A stretch of DNA of 64,000 nt, from the NCBI GenBank assembly GCA_050516505.1, contig CP191518.1, positions 2,666,001 to 2,730,000 of the forward strand, in the 5' to 3' direction. Source of the stretch: Scandinavium ludwigii_A. Its GTDB lineage: Bacteria; Pseudomonadota; Gammaproteobacteria; Enterobacterales; Enterobacteriaceae. Shown here in pieces: positions 60,447 to 64,000 of the stretch. The position numbers were made by a program, and so were the translations under genes. Within the stretch, counting starts at the first letter, position 1; each line of letters begins with the position of its first letter. The notes beneath the pieces are model-generated. The model saw only the letters and a list, made by a program, of their open reading frames with translations. It did not search any database and was not told where the DNA came from.

Positions 60447-61224
60447 CCAGCCCGTTGAGATACCGCCCCGGCGTCTGGCCTAACCCTTTGCGGAACATGG
60501 TAATGAACGCGGTTGTGGAGTCGTAGCCCAACGCATGGGCGGCCTGCTGCACGTTTTGACCCCGGATCAACAGCTGTAGCGCCTGGATAAGCTGGAGCTG
60601 ATGTCGCCAGCGACGAAAACTCAGCCCGGTCTCTTTCACTATCAGCCGGGCCAGATTGCGTTCACTCATCGCGAAATAGCTCGCCCACTGCCCCAGCGTT
60701 TGCCACACTGCCGGTTCTGCCTCCATCTTTTCCACCATCATGCGAATTTTCGGGTGGGCAGAAACCGGCAGCTGGAGCTGTTCCTGCGGTTGCTGCGGCA
60801 GCTCATCAAACAGCACCTGAATCAGCCGCAGCGTGGCCGGGTCTCGTTGCGGAGATTCATGGCGAACTGCCAGATTCAAAATAAGCTCCCGTACCAGCGG
60901 CGAGATTTTCAACGTACAGCAATGCGTCGGTAACGCCGCCGCGCCGGGTTCGATAAACAGAAAACAGAGCCGGGCTCCCGGCGTCGCGCGGTTGCTGTGC
61001 GGCACCCGACCGGGGATCCACACCGCATACTGCGGTGGCACCATCCACAGCGCATTTTCCACTTCGCAGGTGATCGCCCCGTGCAGAGCCAGGATCAGCT
61101 GGCCTTTGCGGTGCTGATGCTCCGGAATGTACTGCTCGTCTTCCACCACCTGAACGCGAAAGGCCGCCGCAGCGTCGTGCTGGCTGTCGGGTTCATATCC
61201 CTCAAGCCCCAGTCCTGCCATCAT
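60430..61224 (-). CDS. nimR: AraC-family regulator NimR (YeaM)
   Basis: The 264-residue regulator has an N-terminal cupin-type domain (EDEQYIPEHQHRKGQLILALHGAIT) and two C-terminal helix-turn-helix motifs (FAMSERNLARLIVKETGLSFRRW; AAHALGYDSTTAFITMFRKGLGQTPGRY). In E. coli YeaM (NimR) represses the divergent nimT (yeaN) gene for 2-nitroimidazole export. Here too nimT is divergent, with 85 bases between. The start is at 61224. It overlaps the yeaL end convergently. Confidence 0.92.
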   Translation of the reverse strand: MMAGLGLEGYEPDSQHDAAAAFRVQVVEDEQYIPEHQHRKGQLILALHGAITCEVENALWMVPPQYAVWIPGRVPHSNRATPGARLCFLFIEPGAAALPTHCCTLKISPLVRELILNLAVRHESPQRDPATLRLIQVLFDELPQQPQEQLQLPVSAHPKIRMMVEKMEAEPAVWQTLGQWASYFAMSERNLARLIVKETGLSFRRWRHQLQLIQALQLLIRGQNVQQAAHALGYDSTTAFITMFRKGLGQTPGRYLNGLATPSQ

Positions 61225-61309
61225 TACATTTGTCCGATATTAGCGATTATTTGTCATTTTAGCTTGATTTCATCATAACGAAAAACCGCTATCGTAGGCG
61301 CACCAAAGA

Positions 61310-62509
61310 ATGATTGAGAACACCATGCGTACTGTGTCCATGACTACCCCACGCCAGAACCTGCTTTTGATTGTGGGCATCCTGCTGATCGCCACCTGTT
61401 TGCGTGTGACGTTTACCGGTGCCGCCCCGCTGCTTGACAGCATTCGTGCCGACTACGGGCTATCCACCGCCCAGACCGGGATGCTGACCACCCTGCCGCT
61501 GCTGGCATTTGGTCTGATATCCCCCTTGGCCGCAGGCGTTGCGCGCCGTTTTGGCATGGAGCGCAGCCTGATAGCCGCCCTGCTGCTGATTTGCGCCGGG
61601 ATCGCCGTGCGTTCATTACCCTCTTCCAGTCTGCTGTTCGTTGGAACCGCCATCATTGGCTGCGGCATTGCTCTGGGGAACGTGTTGCTGCCGGGTCTTA
61701 TTAAGCGCGATTTTTCCGGTCACGTGGCAAAAATGACCGGCGCATATTCCCTGACAATGGGGATTGCCGCGGCGGTAGGTTCCGCCGTGGTGGTACCGAT
61801 TGCCATGAGCGGCGCAGGCTGGCACGGCGCGCTGCTGGCGTTGATGGCGTTCCCGCTGCTGGCGCTGCTCGTCTGGTTACCGCAGCTGCGAAATCACATG
61901 CCAGGCACGATGACCGGGTCGCGCAGCCTGCACAGCAAAGGCATCTGGCGTTCGGCGCTGGCGTGGCAGGTGACGCTGTTCCTTGGGCTTAACTCGCTGG
62001 TGTATTACGTGATCGTCGGCTGGCTGCCCGCCATTCTTATCAGCCACGGCTACAGCGAAGCGCAGGCCGGTTCTCTGCATGGCCTATTGCAGCTGGCGAC
62101 CGCCGTGCCGGGACTGCTGATCCCGCTGGTGCTGTTTAAACTCAAAGACCAGCGCGGGATTGCTATCGGCGTGGCGCTGATGTGCTCCGTGAGCGCCGTC
62201 GGCTTCTGGCTGTTTCCGCAGCAGGCGATGCTGTGGACGCTGATTTTCGGCTTTGGCTGTGGCGCGACGATGATCCTCGGGCTGACGTTTATTGGTCTGC
62301 GTGCCGGGTCTGCCCATCAGGCGGCGGCGTTGTCCGGGATGGCGCAATCGGTCGGGTATCTGCTGGCGGCCTGTGGGCCTCCGGCGATGGGCCGAATTCA
62401 TGACGTCAGCGGCGACTGGCATATTCCGCTGATTGCGGTGGCCGTTATCTCGCTGGTGATGGCGGTATTGGGTGGTTTAGCGGGACGTGACCGGGAAATT
62501 CACGGGTAG
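61310..62509 (+). CDS. nimT: MFS exporter NimT (2-nitroimidazole transporter, YeaN)
   Basis: The 399-residue CynX/NimT-family MFS protein has twelve helices, with LLIVGILLIATCLRVTFTGAAPLLD at the start and YVIVGWLPAILISHGYSEAQAGSLHGLLQLATAVPGLLIPL in the middle, matching E. coli YeaN. It exports 2-nitroimidazole. Starts at 61310, 61325 and 61340 are all possible; no strong Shine-Dalgarno decides. Two ATTTGTC repeats in the nimR-nimT gap may be regulator sites. A REP element follows its stop. Confidence 0.9.
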   Translation: MIENTMRTVSMTTPRQNLLLIVGILLIATCLRVTFTGAAPLLDSIRADYGLSTAQTGMLTTLPLLAFGLISPLAAGVARRFGMERSLIAALLLICAGIAVRSLPSSSLLFVGTAIIGCGIALGNVLLPGLIKRDFSGHVAKMTGAYSLTMGIAAAVGSAVVVPIAMSGAGWHGALLALMAFPLLALLVWLPQLRNHMPGTMTGSRSLHSKGIWRSALAWQVTLFLGLNSLVYYVIVGWLPAILISHGYSEAQAGSLHGLLQLATAVPGLLIPLVLFKLKDQRGIAIGVALMCSVSAVGFWLFPQQAMLWTLIFGFGCGATMILGLTFIGLRAGSAHQAAALSGMAQSVGYLLAACGPPAMGRIHDVSGDWHIPLIAVAVISLVMAVLGGLAGRDREIHG

Positions 62510-62518
62510 ATGTCAATT

Positions 62519-62573
62519 GCCCGGTGGCGCGACGCTTGCGTTAGCGTGTCGTGCAAACGACGTGCCGCCGGGC
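62519..62573. repeat. REP/BIME element after nimT
   Basis: Two REP-like arms (GCCCGGTGGCGCGACGCTTGCG... and the inverse ...CGTGCCGCCGGGC) flank a short GTCGTGCAAACGAC hairpin. It lies between convergent genes. Confidence 0.8.
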
Positions 62574-62578
62574 GATGC

Positions 62579-63286
62579 TTAATTTGCTGCAGCGCGAAGC
62601 AACGCATGGACCAGCGGTGCCGGGCGACCTGCCAGCGCATTGCGCTCATGCTGGAACAGCGTGCCGACAAAGAACGGGTGCGTAACAAGTTCCACCGCGC
62701 GGATTTCACCTTCTTCATCCCAGCCGGTGACGCGCAGCGCGCCTTCGTCGAGTTCCGTCGCGAACGCCGGTGATATGCCGTAGTTGCAGTGATATCCCTC
62801 TTCAATGCTGAGGCGGCCATACGCTTTGGCGATGAGGGTGTTAGCGCGCAGTTCGATGGTGTCTGATTTTTCGACCAGCGAGCAGCTCAGCGGGGCGATC
62901 ACCATGCGGCCTTCGGTGTCAGTTTCGGCGTGTGCCGCATCACTCCAGCCCAGTACGTTGCGGGCATACTCGAGGATCGCATGCTGGAATCCGCCGCAGG
63001 TTCCGAGGAAAGGAATGCTGTTTTCACGCGCGTAGCGGATGGCTGTCAACGCCCCTTCGGCATTTATGTACGGGCTCGCCGGCACCAGCCAGATTGCGTC
63101 GTAGCCCGCAAGATCATCCGCGCTTTTAATGTCGGCGGTGGCCACCCAGTCATAATCGGCGGTGAGTTCCTGAACGGCGGCGGCATCATCAATCGCCAGC
63201 GGGATCGCCTGATGCGCAATCACCTCGGAATTAAAATCGCCGACCAGTGCAATTCGTAGGGGTTTTTTATTCGAATCGAGTTCCAT
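62579..63286 (-). CDS. class I glutamine amidotransferase-like (CTP-synthase C-terminal related) protein
   Basis: The 235-residue protein begins LRIALVGDFNSEVIAHQAIP and has the GATase core: IWLVPASPYIN, FLGTCGGFQHAILEYARN with the nucleophile-type Cys, and a THPFFVGTLFQHE end with the His-x-E-type pair. It resembles proteins annotated 'CTP synthase C-terminal region-related (seleno)protein', where the Cys can be Sec in some bacteria; here it is Cys. It has no partner synthase in the window. ATG 63286 is chosen; the longer ORF lacks similarity. Confidence 0.8.
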   Translation of the reverse strand: MELDSNKKPLRIALVGDFNSEVIAHQAIPLAIDDAAAVQELTADYDWVATADIKSADDLAGYDAIWLVPASPYINAEGALTAIRYARENSIPFLGTCGGFQHAILEYARNVLGWSDAAHAETDTEGRMVIAPLSCSLVEKSDTIELRANTLIAKAYGRLSIEEGYHCNYGISPAFATELDEGALRVTGWDEEGEIRAVELVTHPFFVGTLFQHERNALAGRPAPLVHALLRAAAN

Positions 63287-63442
63287 GAAGGGTTCCTTAT
63301 GCTGTGCAGTTTTCGGACTACATAAGGAACACCAGCCTACCGGGGTTTTGCGCGCAGAACAATCCCCAGAATGTGCAGTTGGCGATCGTTTCATCTGTTC
63401 ACGGTTCGTATTACTCTTTTAGCGGGATAATACGGAGCGGCG

Positions 63443-63943
63443 ATGAAAACAAAAATTCTGGTGAGTGCCTGTCTGATGGGACATCCGGTGCGCTATAACG
63501 CCAGCGCCAAAACCCAGTTGGGGGAGCTGCTGCACACGTTGCGGGCTGAAAACAGGCTGGTTATACACTGCCCAGAACTCGCGGCCGGTTTACCCACCCC
63601 GCGCCCGTCGGCTGAAATTGTCGCGGGTCAGGGGGAACAGGTGATGGCGGGCCAGGCTCGCATCATCGAAAGCACCGGGGTCGATGTCACCGCCCATTAC
63701 CAGCTTGCGGCCTGGCTGGCGCTCGAGGCGGCCCATCGCGCAGGCTGTTCTGCAGCGCTGTTAACGGACGGGAGCCCTACCTGCGGCAGTACCGAAATTT
63801 ATGACGGGAGCTTCAGCGGCAAAAAAATCGCGGGCAACGGCGTTGCCGCCGCACTGTTACGCCAGCATGGCATTACGGTGTTTTCACATGAGCAAATCCC
63901 GGCGCTGCTGGCCTGGATTAAGGAACAGGACGAGAAAGCGTAA
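63443..63943 (+). CDS. DUF523 family protein
   Basis: The 166-residue cytoplasmic protein is of the DUF523 type: KILVSACLMGHPVRYN at the start, then HCPELAAGLPTPRPSAEI and SPTCGSTEIYDGSFSGKKIAGNGVAAALL. Several conserved Cys (positions 9, 43 and 113) could bind metal or an Fe-S cluster; related segments in the thiouridine desulfurase (TudS) family do so. I infer a similar role is possible but not proven. ATG 63443 follows GGAGCGGCG. Confidence 0.85.
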   Translation: MKTKILVSACLMGHPVRYNASAKTQLGELLHTLRAENRLVIHCPELAAGLPTPRPSAEIVAGQGEQVMAGQARIIESTGVDVTAHYQLAAWLALEAAHRAGCSAALLTDGSPTCGSTEIYDGSFSGKKIAGNGVAAALLRQHGITVFSHEQIPALLAWIKEQDEKA

Positions 63944-63957
63944 TCCTGGTAACCGTC

Positions 63958-64000
63958 TTATTCGGTGACTTTTTCCAGCTCATCAGCAGGTATCGTATCA
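63958..64000 (-). CDS. C-terminal end of a gene running off the right edge (partial)
   Basis: On the minus strand the last codons before the edge read DTIPADELEKVTE and stop at 63958. The frame is open to the end of the window. The acidic tail does not identify the protein. Confidence 0.4.
   Translation of the reverse strand, partial: DTIPADELEKVTE

Noticed and set aside
1..64000. CRISPR arrays, rRNA and tRNA genes
   Set aside because: I saw no regularly spaced repeat-spacer array and no tRNA or rRNA signature. The 16-bp tandem array at 38678 is too short and has no unique spacers.

Overview
This is a chromosomal window from a member of the Enterobacteriaceae. Gene order from about 4.4 kb to 30.6 kb, and again from 55.6 kb to 62.5 kb, follows the Escherichia coli 38-40 min region (xthA, ydjZ, ynjBCDE, ynjF, nudG, ynjH, gdhA, topB, selD, ydjA, sppA, ansA, pncA, yeaC, msrB, gapA, yeaD, mipA, yeaG, yeaH, then yeaK, yoaI, yeaL, nimR, nimT). 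Protein divergence, a class A acid phosphatase, a moved ynjA and extra metabolic genes suggest an Enterobacter/Lelliottia/Leclercia-like genus rather than E. coli. The species cannot be fixed from the sequence alone.

Layout. (1) 0-4.3 kb is an AT-rich mosaic of mobile and conflict genes. It holds a putative type VI secretion metallopeptidase effector with its lipoprotein immunity partner, a frameshifted and truncated hcp remnant, an unknown ORF, a candidate abortive-infection-type gene, and a P4-like satellite fragment (C4/CI-type antisense RNA, ash remnant, small phage gene). (2) 4.4-30.6 kb is conserved backbone: DNA repair (xthA, topB, nudG), the YnjBCD ABC importer with the YnjE sulfurtransferase, glutamate dehydrogenase, selenophosphate synthetase, protease IV, asparaginase/nicotinamidase, gapA, and the sigma54-type yeaGH stress kinase operon. 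A PhoB-box-linked acid phosphatase sits between selD and ydjA. (3) 30.6-55.5 kb is a large accessory block between yeaH and yeaK. It starts with a mesX-mesD pair (folate-independent methionine synthase) behind a perfect MetR-type palindrome. A 13-kb divergent cluster follows: amidohydrolase, DoxX, MFS exporter and alpha/beta hydrolase on one strand; isochorismatase-like hydrolase, two XapX proteins, a receiver protein and a 1867-residue kinase/ATPase/histidine kinase on the other, with a LuxR-type response regulator at its edge. Its central promoter region carries four tandem 16-bp units. Next come a deletion scar joining a LysR tail to a decapitated nitronate monooxygenase gene, a LysR-controlled oxidoreductase set, and stress genes (ydeI, ydeJ, yciE). 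(4) 55.6-64 kb returns to backbone (yeaK to nimT), interrupted by a GPH transporter plus GH31 alpha-glycosidase pair, and ends with a GATase-like protein and a DUF523 protein.

The most interesting signals are the MetR-box/mesX/mesD operon, the tandem 16-bp operator array inside the trifunctional-kinase cluster (whose kinase domain has lost the DFG aspartate), the T6SS and P4 debris at the left end, and the LysR/nitronate monooxygenase junction. All functions are assigned from recalled family features and visible motifs; no database search was run.
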